Origin: a virus | Strand: one strand, 5' to 3' | Virus record (IMG/VR): IMGVR_UViG_3300037852_000181 | Span: 1 to 35,341 of that record | Length of the DNA: 35,341 bases | Part shown: piece by piece, positions 18,924-25,852 of the stretch | How the letters are laid out: each line of letters begins with the position of its first letter | How positions within the stretch are numbered: position 1 is the stretch's first letter | The notes under the pieces: generated by a model | Databases searched by the model: none | Told to the model about the DNA's origin: nothing | Seen by the model: only the letters and a program-made list of their open reading frames with translations | Position numbers and translations under genes: made by a program

Positions 18924-20015
18924 GAATTGGGTTCCCTCTTTGAGCGCCCCATCATGTAAGTGATCAAGATAGTAAAAGGGTGCTAGCTTTGGGCCAGCAC
19001 CCTTTCACCGTATAAACAAGGAGGAGGAGATAAATTTCCACTGCATTCATGTTTGCTTTCAAACAAACCACCATTGAATGCTTGCTAGTGGTTAGGTTTT
19101 TTGTTGTTTGGCTTTGAAAGCAGGTTGAAGGGATGGTTGATTTGGGTTTGCGTTTACCGTGCACCGCTCATTACTTTGCAGTATTCTGCGCTACGTATAA
19201 CAGCACTGCCCGAGGTTCAAGTACAGTGAAGTGAACAACAGGACTCACGTGGGCGTGGGTTTGGAACCCCACAGCTATTAAACCTTGTAGCGTCAACTGG
19301 CATCGGCCGGGTTAGGCTTTAAAGCCCTAGCAAGCCTCATACGTGCGTTTTGGGGTTTTAGGCTAGGTGACCAGCTTAACCGCCGTAAAACTTACCGGCG
19401 GTCATCATAGGCCAGCCTAAGCACCCTTTAGCTTGTATGAAGGCAAACATGATTATGCAATGAAACCGTGGCCTGATACGCGCGGCGCTAACGGTGACGT
19501 AAGGTCACCACGCCTTAAGGGGTTTTGCCGCAGTGAGCGCCGCATGAGATGTCACTGTTGCTTTAGTGACGCATGCTAGGGGTTTTAACGCTAACCCTTG
19601 CTACTTACCGCAGGTATACCACCATACGCTTACCCAATGAAGGGCAGGCACAATCCGGGGCAGGGTTTCTCTCATCACCATTAACCAAAGTAAGCGCAGG
19701 TTTTACAGTGACTATGACCTAGCATAGCCAAGTGGCATAAAAACCTTGCGGCAAACCGCAGTAACCCCGCTCAAAGCCGCCTTAGGCTTAGCTACGGGAA
19801 GCAACCTGAGTTAACCCGCTATTAGTGGCCTAGCTTTGCCCGGTGACTTAACCGGCGCTTTTGCAGCCTAGGCTTGGCCGCGCCGCTCATGAGGCGCAAC
19901 ATGCGCCCTATAAGTGACTGTTTGCGCTGCATAATTGGCCCAAATGGTGAGGGCGCAAATCAAGCAACAGTGCCCAACAGTGGCAGCGCGGCAAAGAAGC
20001 CTCAAGCCGAACTCG
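18924..20015. other. 1.1-kb gene-free, hairpin-dense region
   Basis: Stops are frequent in all frames, so this is not coding. It holds many local inverted repeats: 18975-19005; TGCTTTCAAA/TTTGAAAGCA (19054-19122) with a further CAAAC/GTTTG pair inside; ACCGCCGTAA/TTACCGGCGGT (19379-19402, one bulge); GGTGAC/GTCACC (19493-19509); GTCACT/AGTGAC (19551-19570); TGCGG/CCGCA (about 19747-19760). GGGGTTTT occurs three times (19352, 19519, 19579). A plus-strand AAGGAGGAGGAGATAA at 19019 has no ORF of note. Candidate roles: a large structured RNA, a replication origin, or both. Confidence 0.5.
18975..19005 (-). terminator. Probable terminator hairpin, minus strand
   Basis: AAAGGGTGCT (18975-18984) pairs with AGCACCCTTT (18996-19005), ten pairs; on the minus strand the stem is followed by TTACTATC, a weak T-run. 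It would stop transcripts coming from the gene-free region or the 20-21.6 kb array. Confidence 0.55.
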
Positions 20016-20321
20016 TTACTTCGTTCTCAGTTTCAGCGACACGCCATGGCGCAGCAATCCCATCTTCAGAACAGCAATCGCATGTGGTCCCGTAAGCAGT
20101 TCCAGCTTTTTTACATCTTCGTCAGTCATCTCCTTCATGATATCGAAGTTCTTATCTTTGCCACGAAGAAATCGACTAAGATAGTCATAATCCGAATCAT
20201 CTATGCCAAGCATGAGAAGATTATTATGCGCACAGACCCTGGCATGCATTGATCTCCAGAAGAAACTGCCTCCTTCCATTTTGTCTTCAAGCGTAGTTAT
20301 CTGAATTGGAGTAAGACTCAT
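20016..20321 (-). CDS. GPH-motif family protein, array A (101 aa)
   Basis: C-terminal block LTGPHAIAVLKMGLLRHG followed by a basic end (SLKLRTK). The N-terminal part differs from its four array neighbours (ITTLEDKMEGGSFFWRSMHA), but the helix EDVKKLEL before the block is shared. Start 20321 chosen because it overlaps the preceding gene by ATGA; the longer frame lacks a ribosome site. Last gene of array A, just before the hairpin-dense region. Confidence 0.7.
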   Translation of the reverse strand: MSLTPIQITTLEDKMEGGSFFWRSMHARVCAHNNLLMLGIDDSDYDYLSRFLRGKDKNFDIMKEMTDEDVKKLELLTGPHAIAVLKMGLLRHGVSLKLRTK

Positions 20322-20629
20322 CTCATACCTCGTCTGATTAGCAAAGCTTTGTACAAAGCTAATCCATGTGGGCCAAATAACCAATTTACGTTGAATTTGC
20401 CTTCCCTGACAGCAAGATCAAGATCGTTACTTACTTTGTAGGCGTCGTATTTTGTACATTTATAACCAAAAGACTTAAGGATGAAATCATCCAAGTCAGT
20501 AAATGAGTTGTAAGATCGGTTTCCTTCAAACTTTAATAGACCATCTTCTACCCAATTGAAGATAAGTTGGTGGACCTCAGGGTATTCATATGATCGGTCT
20601 GTCACTACACCATTCCTAAGATGTCTCAT
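20318..20629 (-). CDS. GPH-motif family protein, array A (103 aa)
   Basis: Shows the array A layout best: HQLIFNWVEDGLLKFEGNRS (about 20-39), FTDLDDFILKSFGY (43-56), a charged helix, then LFGPHGLALYKALLIRRG (84-101). The next gene is clearly paralogous along its length. Soluble, mixed charge, no known domain. Overlaps both neighbours by ATGA. Confidence 0.75.
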   Translation of the reverse strand: MRHLRNGVVTDRSYEYPEVHQLIFNWVEDGLLKFEGNRSYNSFTDLDDFILKSFGYKCTKYDAYKVSNDLDLAVREGKFNVNWLFGPHGLALYKALLIRRGMR

Positions 20630-20913
20630 TTCATCCCACGTCTAATCAGTAATGCCTTGTATAGTGTCAGCCCATGTTCACCAAACAACCACTCAACATT
20701 TAATATCCCATGGAATATGGCTTGATCGAGCCTGGAACAGTTTCTCAAGATAGAATCTTCTGCAAGATAACCAAATGATTTGAGGATGAAGGTATCTAAG
20801 TCAGTATAATCTTCAAACGATCTCTTACCATCAAATTCAAGTAAACCTTCATTTACCCAACCAAAGATTTTGTTATGAATGAAGTAATAACAATTATGAT
20901 CATCTCGTCTCAT
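20626..20913 (-). CDS. GPH-motif family protein, array A (95 aa)
   Basis: HNKIFGWVNEGLLEFDGKRS, then YTDLDTFILKSFGYLAED, then LFGEHGLTLYKALLIRRG: over 50 percent identical by eye to the gene at 20318-20629 in aligned blocks, so these two are a recent duplication. The GP of the motif is GE here. ATGA overlap on both sides. Confidence 0.75.
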   Translation of the reverse strand: MRRDDHNCYYFIHNKIFGWVNEGLLEFDGKRSFEDYTDLDTFILKSFGYLAEDSILRNCSRLDQAIFHGILNVEWLFGEHGLTLYKALLIRRGMK

Positions 20914-21287
20914 TCATCGACCCCCCTCAAACCGTCAGCATGTCTAGCCAAGTAAGCTTTGAACAGCGTAAATCCGTCATCATAGAATAACCAATCCAGT
21001 TTCCCATTCATTTCAAAGACAAATTCACGTACTTTGACCCAAATAGCTTCAGAACTTCTATCTTCAGGTGTGTAACCAAAGCTATCCAAGATGAAATAGT
21101 CTACGTCTCGTCCATCGTTTGGGCCTAGAATATTCAGCTTGCCTTCTATCATCCATCGCAAGAACAACACTCTCATATCAGCGTAGGAATGTTTGCCTGT
21201 GTGCATGACATCATAATCCTTAACTGAGGTAAACAGTCTCTCAAACTTTGCTATTGGATCCCAATTCCAAGGATGTATCCTACTCAT
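20910..21287 (-). CDS. GPH-motif family protein, array A, degenerate motif (125 aa)
   Basis: Keeps VLFLRWMIEGKLNILG, VDYFILDSFGYTPED and a C-terminal LFYDDGFTLFKAYLARHA in which G-P-H is replaced by Y-D-D. An N-terminal extension of about 35 residues is added. The family fold is probably kept while the motif has diverged. ATGA overlap on both sides. Confidence 0.7.
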   Translation of the reverse strand: MSRIHPWNWDPIAKFERLFTSVKDYDVMHTGKHSYADMRVLFLRWMIEGKLNILGPNDGRDVDYFILDSFGYTPEDRSSEAIWVKVREFVFEMNGKLDWLFYDDGFTLFKAYLARHADGLRGVDE

Positions 21288-21622
21288 AACTTCATTCCAC
21301 GTTTAGCCATTTTAGCCTTGATCAAGGTCAAGGCATGCGGACCATGGAGCCAATCTGCACCTAGGATCATCCTATCCCTGACTAATTTATTGAGACTCAG
21401 CCAGCTCTCCTGATCGTCACTAGATAACTTCAAATCAAATAATCTGATAATAAAATCATCTATAGGATTAGGATAGCGTCCATCTTGGACTTTTTCTTTC
21501 TCAGACTCATTCAAAGGAATAGGAAGAGACCCATCTTCGGCTAGTTTAACAAAGATGTTGTAGACATCTGTGTAATCGTAAAACTCAGGCATCCCAACTT
21601 GTATTTCGCCCTTTTTTGCCAT
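21284..21622 (-). CDS. GPH-motif family protein, array A, first gene (112 aa)
   Basis: YTDVYNIFVKLAEDGSLPIP, IDDFIIRLFDLKLSSDD and LHGPHALTLIKAKMAKRG follow the array A layout. It begins the array; a 57-nt C/A-rich gap separates it from the divergent plus-strand operon at 21680, so a promoter for each direction should lie there or further in, though none is obvious. Confidence 0.7.
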   Translation of the reverse strand: MAKKGEIQVGMPEFYDYTDVYNIFVKLAEDGSLPIPLNESEKEKVQDGRYPNPIDDFIIRLFDLKLSSDDQESWLSLNKLVRDRMILGADWLHGPHALTLIKAKMAKRGMKL

Positions 21623-21679
21623 AACTCACCCAAACCCAAAAACCACAACTTCCGCAACCCAAAACAAGGACACCCCACA

Positions 21680-21940
21680 ATGTCAGCCTATTTTGATAAA
21701 AACCACGATCTGTGGATAGAGGTAAGCCTACTCCAGCTGCCAGATGATATCAAGATAACAGGAACCATAACTCAATCCCAACCCATGCAATCAACTAATC
21801 TACCGCTAGGCAATTATGCCTATGGAACTTATTATCCACCAGCCGCAACTCCAACCCCAATTACGTATATGAATTTGACCAAATACATCCATGATCAAAC
21901 CCTACTCAAGATAGTGAAGAAATTAGATGAAGACGTGTGA
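21680..21940 (+). CDS. Hypothetical protein (86 aa)
   Basis: MSAYFDKNHDLWIEVSLLQL then DDIKITGTITQS and a helical acidic end (ILKIVKKLDEDV region). Start 21680 is preferred because AAGGA lies about 9 nt upstream; the longer frame runs across the divergent gap. First gene of a plus-strand operon; overlaps the next by 14 nt. Confidence 0.6.
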   Translation: MSAYFDKNHDLWIEVSLLQLPDDIKITGTITQSQPMQSTNLPLGNYAYGTYYPPAATPTPITYMNLTKYIHDQTLLKIVKKLDEDV

Positions 21941-22262
21941 AAGCTGCAAGTATGCAATCTTCAAGGAAGAAGGATATTCTAACTACACCGTAGAAGGAGT
22001 AACTTTTTATTGCTTCCTCAAGAAGCATCCAGAAGCACCACTTGACAGATGGTACGGAACAGACAAACGGTTAGATTACGCAGACAAATGCACCTCCTAT
22101 AAACAAGGAGAATCAATATCAATGGATGTAGATCAGACAGACTACGAACTCACCCCAATTCAAGTATGCATGTATAATCTTACGACAGACGACGACCTAG
22201 ATGCAGGACCTTACAAAGACACGCTAACCAAGATGCTCAAGATTAGACGAGATAACTCATGA
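21927..22262 (+). CDS. GPH-motif family protein with N-terminal Cys cluster, plus strand (111 aa)
   Basis: N-terminus MKTCESCKYAIF, then YCFLKK and later DKCTSY: four Cys that could bind zinc. The C-terminus carries DAGPYKDTLTKMLKIRRD, the family block, at the very end as in the minus-strand copies. It is the only member on the plus strand and pairs a Cys cluster with the motif as does 1939-2283. Overlaps both neighbours. Confidence 0.65.
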   Translation: MKTCESCKYAIFKEEGYSNYTVEGVTFYCFLKKHPEAPLDRWYGTDKRLDYADKCTSYKQGESISMDVDQTDYELTPIQVCMYNLTTDDDLDAGPYKDTLTKMLKIRRDNS

Positions 22263-22486
22263 AACACGCCAGACAAGACTACAACCATATTCAAGATCCA
22301 CTTAATAAGATCCCCCAAGATGAACCAGTGTTCCTCTTACGAGGACAAGACGTGCTAGCTCCACCAATATTGGAGCTGTATGCATTCATGGCAGCTCTTG
22401 CAGGTAGACCAGAATTAGCACAGCTTACCTTGGAGCAGGCAAAGCTGATGCAAGAGTGGCCTAAGAAGAAGATTCCAGACCTATAA
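22259..22486 (+). CDS. Conserved phage hypothetical protein (75 aa)
   Basis: The pattern FLLRGQDVLAPPILELYAFM, then EQAKLMQEWPKKKIPDL is familiar from a small helical phage family (R-x-Q-D-x-x-A ... A-x-x-M-x-x-W-x-x-K-K-x-P-D). Function unknown to me. ATGA overlap with the preceding gene; it ends the plus-strand operon. Confidence 0.7.
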   Translation: MKHARQDYNHIQDPLNKIPQDEPVFLLRGQDVLAPPILELYAFMAALAGRPELAQLTLEQAKLMQEWPKKKIPDL

Positions 22487-22924
22487 TACGATCAAACTTC
22501 CTAGCGAGAGAAATATCTGGGCGGAAGGAAGTTCAAGATGAGGGTAATATTTGTAGATTTTGTATGAATTGCTGTGTCTAATTAATTAAAAGCTGCTTAT
22601 AATAGGAGACAGATCAGGCCTCCTCGTATATTTCTTCTTCGCAATATTATGTAAGACTTAGATGAAGAAGAAGACAAATCAGTAGATGAGCCATTTAATA
22701 GCGCGCTCGATGAGCCAAATCCAACTCTTGGTCTTATTAATTTTCTTCTTCGCCGGGCGAATCTTCTTCCTTACAAAATAAGGTAATAAACTCCCTTGAC
22801 AGGCTTAATGAAGTGATTTAATGGAGTAAATCAGGTTATTCAATTAGGGGAAGAACTCATTCAAATTGTTAGGTATTTAATTCACTGTTTGTACTCACCT
22901 GATTTACTAAGCTATTGAAACACA
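22487..22924. other. AT-rich gene-free region with repeated AAATCAGGT sites
   Basis: No gene. GTAAATCAGGT (22826-22836) and its inverse ACCTGATTTAC (from about 22898) form an inverted repeat; the longer ACTCACCTGATTT (22893-22905) is the exact inverse of AAATCAGGTGAGT at 24043-24055 on the far side of the 22.96-23.8 kb genes. An AACTTCC/GGAAGTT pair lies near 22495-22545. TATAAT at 22598 and TTGACA at 22796 are not properly paired with partners. Confidence 0.45.
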
Positions 22925-22958
22925 AAAAACCCGCAAGCCCTAAGGCCTGCGGGTTTTG
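22925..22958 (-). terminator. Strong, bidirectional-looking terminator
   Basis: AAAACCCGCA-AGCC (22926-22939) pairs with GGC-CTGCGGGTTTT (22944-22957), one mismatch. A-rich on the left and T-rich on the right, so it can work in both directions: for the 22961-23134 gene on the minus strand, and for the plus-strand operon. Confidence 0.85.
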
Positions 22959-22960
22959 TT

Positions 22961-23134
22961 TTACGTTGTCAGCACGGCACCATGGTCAAGTAACCACATG
23001 TACCATTGCAGCACGTGATAATCATACGGTTCACGTGAGGCAATTTTGATGATGCAGTAACTCAGCGCTAAGGGGTAGCGGCGCAAGTGAGCTTGCCCGG
23101 TTGATATCACCACATGCTTTTTGACTAGGTTCAT
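22961..23134 (-). CDS. Hypothetical basic protein (57 aa)
   Basis: MNLVKKHVVISTGQAHLRRY then an aromatic helix (EPYDYHVLQWYMWLLDHGA). The ATG at 23134 follows GAGGG within the T-run of the upstream terminator, so it depends on read-through. Function unknown; GC-rich codon use like the next gene. Confidence 0.5.
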   Translation of the reverse strand: MNLVKKHVVISTGQAHLRRYPLALSYCIIKIASREPYDYHVLQWYMWLLDHGAVLTT

Positions 23135-23146
23135 TGCAGCCCTCAC

Positions 23147-23176
23147 AAAAAAATAGCGGGGCATTTGCGCCCCGCT
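23147..23176 (-). terminator. Intrinsic terminator, minus strand
   Basis: AGCGGGGC (23155-23162) pairs with GCCCCGCT (23169-23176); on the minus strand seven T follow the stem. It lies 8 nt after the stop of the H1-like gene. Confidence 0.85.
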
Positions 23177-23184
23177 TGGTTCAA

Positions 23185-23802
23185 TTACACGTTGTCAACG
23201 GTTGACGTTTCAACCGGTTCAAGGTGGCCGGTTGTGGTACCTTGAACCGTATCAGCTAAGCCGTTGTTGTGAGCGCCGGTTGCACTGTCATCAACCGTCA
23301 CCGTTGCAGCCGCTGGCGTCATCACGTCAGCAGGCTTGGCCTTGGGCTTGCGCGCCACGCTGGCACGCTTTGCCTTGACCTTGACCGGCGCAGCCTTGAC
23401 CGGTTTAACCGGCTCAGTAGCCTTGCCAGCCTCAACGGCGGCTTGTTCAAGCTTAACTGCAAGGTCAATACGCTTTTGGCCTTTGGGCGTGACGGTGACC
23501 TTGTAAATTTCACCGCCGTTGCGTTTGCCTACGGCATGCCGGTCAAGTAACCGGTCAGTTACAAACCCGCGCATTTTGTTCAGCTGCTGATTGTCACAAG
23601 CCATCATGATTTCAGCACCTGTCACGCCATGTTCACGCAACGCCATGGCGTTAGCAAAGCACTGCTTGCCGTGACGTGCGCCAAGCCTGTGTATGGTCAT
23701 CAGTTGTTCAGGGGTTGGTTTTGGCCCAAGTAACTTGGCCATGCCCGGTGCCTGCCACTTTGCCAACTGGTCACCATACGCTTCATAAATTTTGTTAGTC
23801 AT
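23185..23802 (-). CDS. Probable DNA-binding protein with H1-like tail (205 aa)
   Basis: Residues about 28-115 are a compact helical/winged region: LMTIHRLGARHGKQCFANAM, GVTGAEIMMACDNQQLNKMR, DRLLDRHAVGKRNGGEIYKV and TVTPKGQKRI. After about 125 it becomes Lys/Ala/Pro-rich (PVKPVKAAPVKVKAKRASVA), like histone H1 or phage nucleoid proteins, with a Thr/Val-rich end. Codon use is GC-richer than flanking genes. The coding DNA includes a 10-bp inverted repeat near its end (23216-23248). A structured leader lies upstream, suggesting regulation at the mRNA. Confidence 0.6.
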   Translation of the reverse strand: MTNKIYEAYGDQLAKWQAPGMAKLLGPKPTPEQLMTIHRLGARHGKQCFANAMALREHGVTGAEIMMACDNQQLNKMRGFVTDRLLDRHAVGKRNGGEIYKVTVTPKGQKRIDLAVKLEQAAVEAGKATEPVKPVKAAPVKVKAKRASVARKPKAKPADVMTPAAATVTVDDSATGAHNNGLADTVQGTTTGHLEPVETSTVDNV

Positions 23803-24264
23803 AGCATTTCACCTTTTTCAATGGCTAAAGCCGCAGGCGGTATGCCTGCGGTGCGTTAGCCTTTTCACAATGTCAATGAAGCGCCTAGCGCCTCACCGTG
23901 GCCGGGCAACGTGCCCGGCCAAAACAGCCCGGTTGTGGTTAGCAACCATCATCAAGGTAAGTGAGTGATTTGTTTTTTTATGTATTTTTTTGTGGCAACA
24001 ATAAGGTATTATTTTTTTTATTGTTTTATTTCTGCCGCAATCAAATCAGGTGAGTTAGTCAGGTAGTGTGGCTATCAATGGGTAGGTAGGTGGCTTGCGC
24101 GGCCGTAGGTGGCCTATATTGGCTGAGCAACTTAGGTTTTTGAAAAAGGTGACCCCCACAGGTAATTTCTTCTCTTCACCCCCTTACATTACATACTACT
24201 TTTTTAGCAACTTCCTAGGAAGTTGCTACCCCCTTACATTGCTAATTAAAAATTTAAGCACTTC
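23803..24264. other. Structured leader and T-rich spacer
   Basis: No gene. Next to the H1-like start are two strong hairpins: GGCTAA-CCGCAGGC/GCCTGCGG-TTAGCC (23823-23861) and GGCCGGGCA/TGCCCGGCC with a 3-nt loop (23900-23920). A T-rich stretch (about 23970-24032) follows; read on the minus strand it is A-rich and may carry the promoter. AAATCAGGTGAGT lies at 24043-24055. The right part holds a palindrome and direct repeats described separately. Confidence 0.5.
24178..24240. repeat. 22-bp palindrome flanked by 13-bp direct repeats
   Basis: AGCAACTTCCTAGGAAGTTGCT (24206-24227) is a perfect palindrome. ACCCCCTTACATT occurs directly at 24178-24190 and 24228-24240, the second abutting the palindrome. 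A half-site CTTCCTAGGA recurs at 24261-24270 inside the end of the 48-aa gene. Suggests a protein-binding or recombination site. Confidence 0.6.
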
Positions 24265-24411
24265 CTAGGATACAATTTTATAAAATGCATAGATTGCTAC
24301 AAACATAGCTACAACTAATACAATCCCAGCCAAACCTTGTTCCTGATAGAGAGCTAAAATCAGTCCAACTAAAATGAGTAGCTGAATTGTCAGATTTGTT
24401 TTTTCTTTCAC
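24265..24411 (-). CDS. Small membrane protein, GTG start (48 aa)
   Basis: Two hydrophobic segments (IQLLILVGLILALYQ and IVLVVAMFVAIYAFY) joined by EQGLAG, with a Lys-rich start: a hairpin membrane protein. GTG 24411 has AGGAA upstream. It follows the last GPH-motif gene of array B by about 30 nt, so it may be expressed with that array. Function unknown. Confidence 0.5.
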   Translation of the reverse strand: MKEKTNLTIQLLILVGLILALYQEQGLAGIVLVVAMFVAIYAFYKIVS

Positions 24412-24440
24412 TTTTTATAATTCCTGCCTTGGATACTTAC

Positions 24441-24701
24441 TTAAGATTCTGAAGGTTTCCCCCGATGTCTGATTTTCCACACCTTATACAATATGCCCCG
24501 GTATGGGCTATTCAGCATATGTACCTTTGCTACTGTTTCTGGTGATGCTGCCCAAGCGTCCATATGGACCTGATAAGTATCATCATCCTTGACTATCCCA
24601 ATAAAATCCCAGAAATTGTCTGGCTGTTCTCCTATCTTCAGGACATGGAGGTACCAGTTATCATATGCTTTCTGTAGTTCTTTGGTTGGAATGTATTTCA
24701 T
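24441..24701 (-). CDS. GPH-motif family protein, array B (86 aa)
   Basis: Array B layout: N-terminal helix (LQKAYDNWYLHVL), FWDFIGIVKDD near residues 30-40, then HMDAWAASPETVAKVHM and LNSPYRGILYKVWKIRHR. The G-P of the block is S-P. Eight nt after the 37-aa gene; weak ribosome site. Last family gene of array B. Confidence 0.7.
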   Translation of the reverse strand: MKYIPTKELQKAYDNWYLHVLKIGEQPDNFWDFIGIVKDDDTYQVHMDAWAASPETVAKVHMLNSPYRGILYKVWKIRHRGKPSES

Positions 24702-24709
24702 AGGGTTGC

Positions 24710-24823
24710 CTAGTAGAGGTGGAGCAGGATAGCTGTTTTGCTATGGTATCCTTGATGCTGGTAGCCTTGGTTGGGATCGTAAGGGTAGACGTAGAACATG
24801 CCCCAGTGACTGATACTGATCAT
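24710..24823 (-). CDS. Very small Tyr/His/Gln-rich protein (37 aa)
   Basis: MISISHWGMFYVYPYDPNQG then YQHQGYHSKTAILLHLY: aromatic, with a Y-x-H/N-Q-G repeat. It overlaps the preceding GPH-motif gene by ATGA and fills the only sizeable gap in the lower half of array B, which supports it being real. Function unknown. Confidence 0.45.
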   Translation of the reverse strand: MISISHWGMFYVYPYDPNQGYQHQGYHSKTAILLHLY

Positions 24824-25143
24824 GGTTGTTCTGCTCTCCTCTGTACATGCCTATATTCTGCTGACTCTGAGTAAGCCTTTACTTTGAGATCGTACCTGTA
24901 ACCTCGCAGGGACATCAGCTTGGCTACCGCTTGATAATGCGGGCCTGCCAAGGCGTGGCAGCGGTCGGCCGCACCATCGGTGAGGTTCCAGCCTGGATAC
25001 GCACCTGCTGGCGGGCTGTGGTCCATACCTAGGAACTTCCAGAAATACATACCTTTGCCTTCGGTTAGGTCTCCTTCAGGATAGAATACTTCTACAAAGT
25101 GGTTATAGGCTGCTGTTACCGTGTCATCGCTGACGTTCTTCAT
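24820..25143 (-). CDS. GPH-motif family protein, array B (107 aa)
   Basis: FWKFLGMDHSP near residues 34-44 and LAGPHYQAVAKLMSLRGY near 65-83, followed by a basic extension (KVKAYSESAEYRHVQRRAE) not seen in most members. ATGA overlap with the gene upstream. GC-richer third positions than neighbours. Confidence 0.7.
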   Translation of the reverse strand: MKNVSDDTVTAAYNHFVEVFYPEGDLTEGKGMYFWKFLGMDHSPPAGAYPGWNLTDGAADRCHALAGPHYQAVAKLMSLRGYRYDLKVKAYSESAEYRHVQRRAEQP

Positions 25144-25403
25144 TGGGTTGCCTTGAGGCAGATCATCTTGATAATAGCGGCGTAGTACGGGCTAATTAAT
25201 AAGTTGATCTTGCGTGCCTGTTCGTGGGTCACCATCAGGTATGGCCTTGTGTTATGCATGGCTACGTCGGGTGGGGCTAGGTCTAGGTAGTTGACAAAAC
25301 TGATCTCATCTCCGCATACCAGCATCCAGTGCTTGGCTGCCTTCCAGTAATTGTCCCTGTATATGTAGGTCTTGTCGGCTAATGCCCTTGGTGTGGGCGT
25401 CAT
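25140..25403 (-). CDS. GPH-motif family protein, array B (87 aa)
   Basis: ISFVNYLDLAPPD occupies the F-x-x-F-L-G position and LISPYYAAIIKMICLKAT the C-terminal block; helix THEQARKINL precedes it. The start is set at 25403 because it overlaps the 58-aa gene by ATGA; upstream in-frame ATGs would overlap that gene more. Confidence 0.7.
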   Translation of the reverse strand: MTPTPRALADKTYIYRDNYWKAAKHWMLVCGDEISFVNYLDLAPPDVAMHNTRPYLMVTHEQARKINLLISPYYAAIIKMICLKATQ

Positions 25404-25576
25404 GATGGCGGATCCCATATGTATACTACCTTGCTGTCTGGTCTGCGAAATCCAACTAGTTTGCATTGGGTGCATGCGACGTAGGTGCACGTTGGCGTGC
25501 CGTATCGGAACATAGGCCCCTCTACGTGCTTTTGCCGCTTGCCAGACTCTTTCCAGTTATGTTGATGATTTTCCAT
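25400..25576 (-). CDS. Small Cys protein (58 aa)
   Basis: MENHQHNWKESGKRQKHVEG then CTYVACTQCKLVGFRRPD: three Cys plus nearby His, ending with V-Y-I-W-D-P-P. Phage genomes often carry a short H-x-W ... C-x2-C ... R-x-P protein of this look, a probable zinc ribbon. It overlaps both neighbouring GPH-motif genes and so is part of the same transcript. Confidence 0.6.
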   Translation of the reverse strand: MENHQHNWKESGKRQKHVEGPMFRYGTPTCTYVACTQCKLVGFRRPDSKVVYIWDPPS

Positions 25577-25844
25577 ATCTGGCCTCTATGATCTTGAACA
25601 GGGTTTCTTGGTGCGGGTTGTCTGAAGCCAGGATTTCCAGCTTCTTATAGGTGGCTTGATCTACAACTATTTTCCAGGTTTCGTCATATTCAAAATATTT
25701 CTTTTCTGGAATACCCAAGAACTCAAAGAACTGTTTTTCAACATTTCTTGTCCAGGTAACAGAATGGCTGTATCTTCTCATCCAGACAGTTTGTGCGTCT
25801 ATCAATAAATGTGACGGGACTGCGTATCTGAATTTACTGGTCAT
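25557..25844 (-). CDS. GPH-motif family protein, array B, degenerate motif (95 aa)
   Basis: FFEFLGIPEKKYFEYD is a good match to the middle block; the C-terminal block is altered to LASDNPHQETLFKIIEAR (G-P lost, spacing shifted by one or two). The N-terminal helix (LLIDAQTVWMRRY) matches its neighbours. Start 25844 is the first ATG after the upstream stop. Confidence 0.65.
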   Translation of the reverse strand: MTSKFRYAVPSHLLIDAQTVWMRRYSHSVTWTRNVEKQFFEFLGIPEKKYFEYDETWKIVVDQATYKKLEILASDNPHQETLFKIIEARYGKSST

Positions 25845-25852
25845 CAAAGCTG

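Noticed and set aside
18964-19164. 66-codon minus-strand ORF
   Set aside because: Crosses the hairpins at 18975-19005 and 19054-19122 and has no ribosome site.
19874-20252. Two plus-strand ORFs at the edge of the gene-free region
   Set aside because: They run antisense into a well-supported family gene, with no Shine-Dalgarno.
22560-22830. Sigma-70 promoters around TATAAT (22598) and TTGACA (22796)
   Set aside because: Neither has a partner box at 16-18 nt, and no plus-strand gene follows for several kb.
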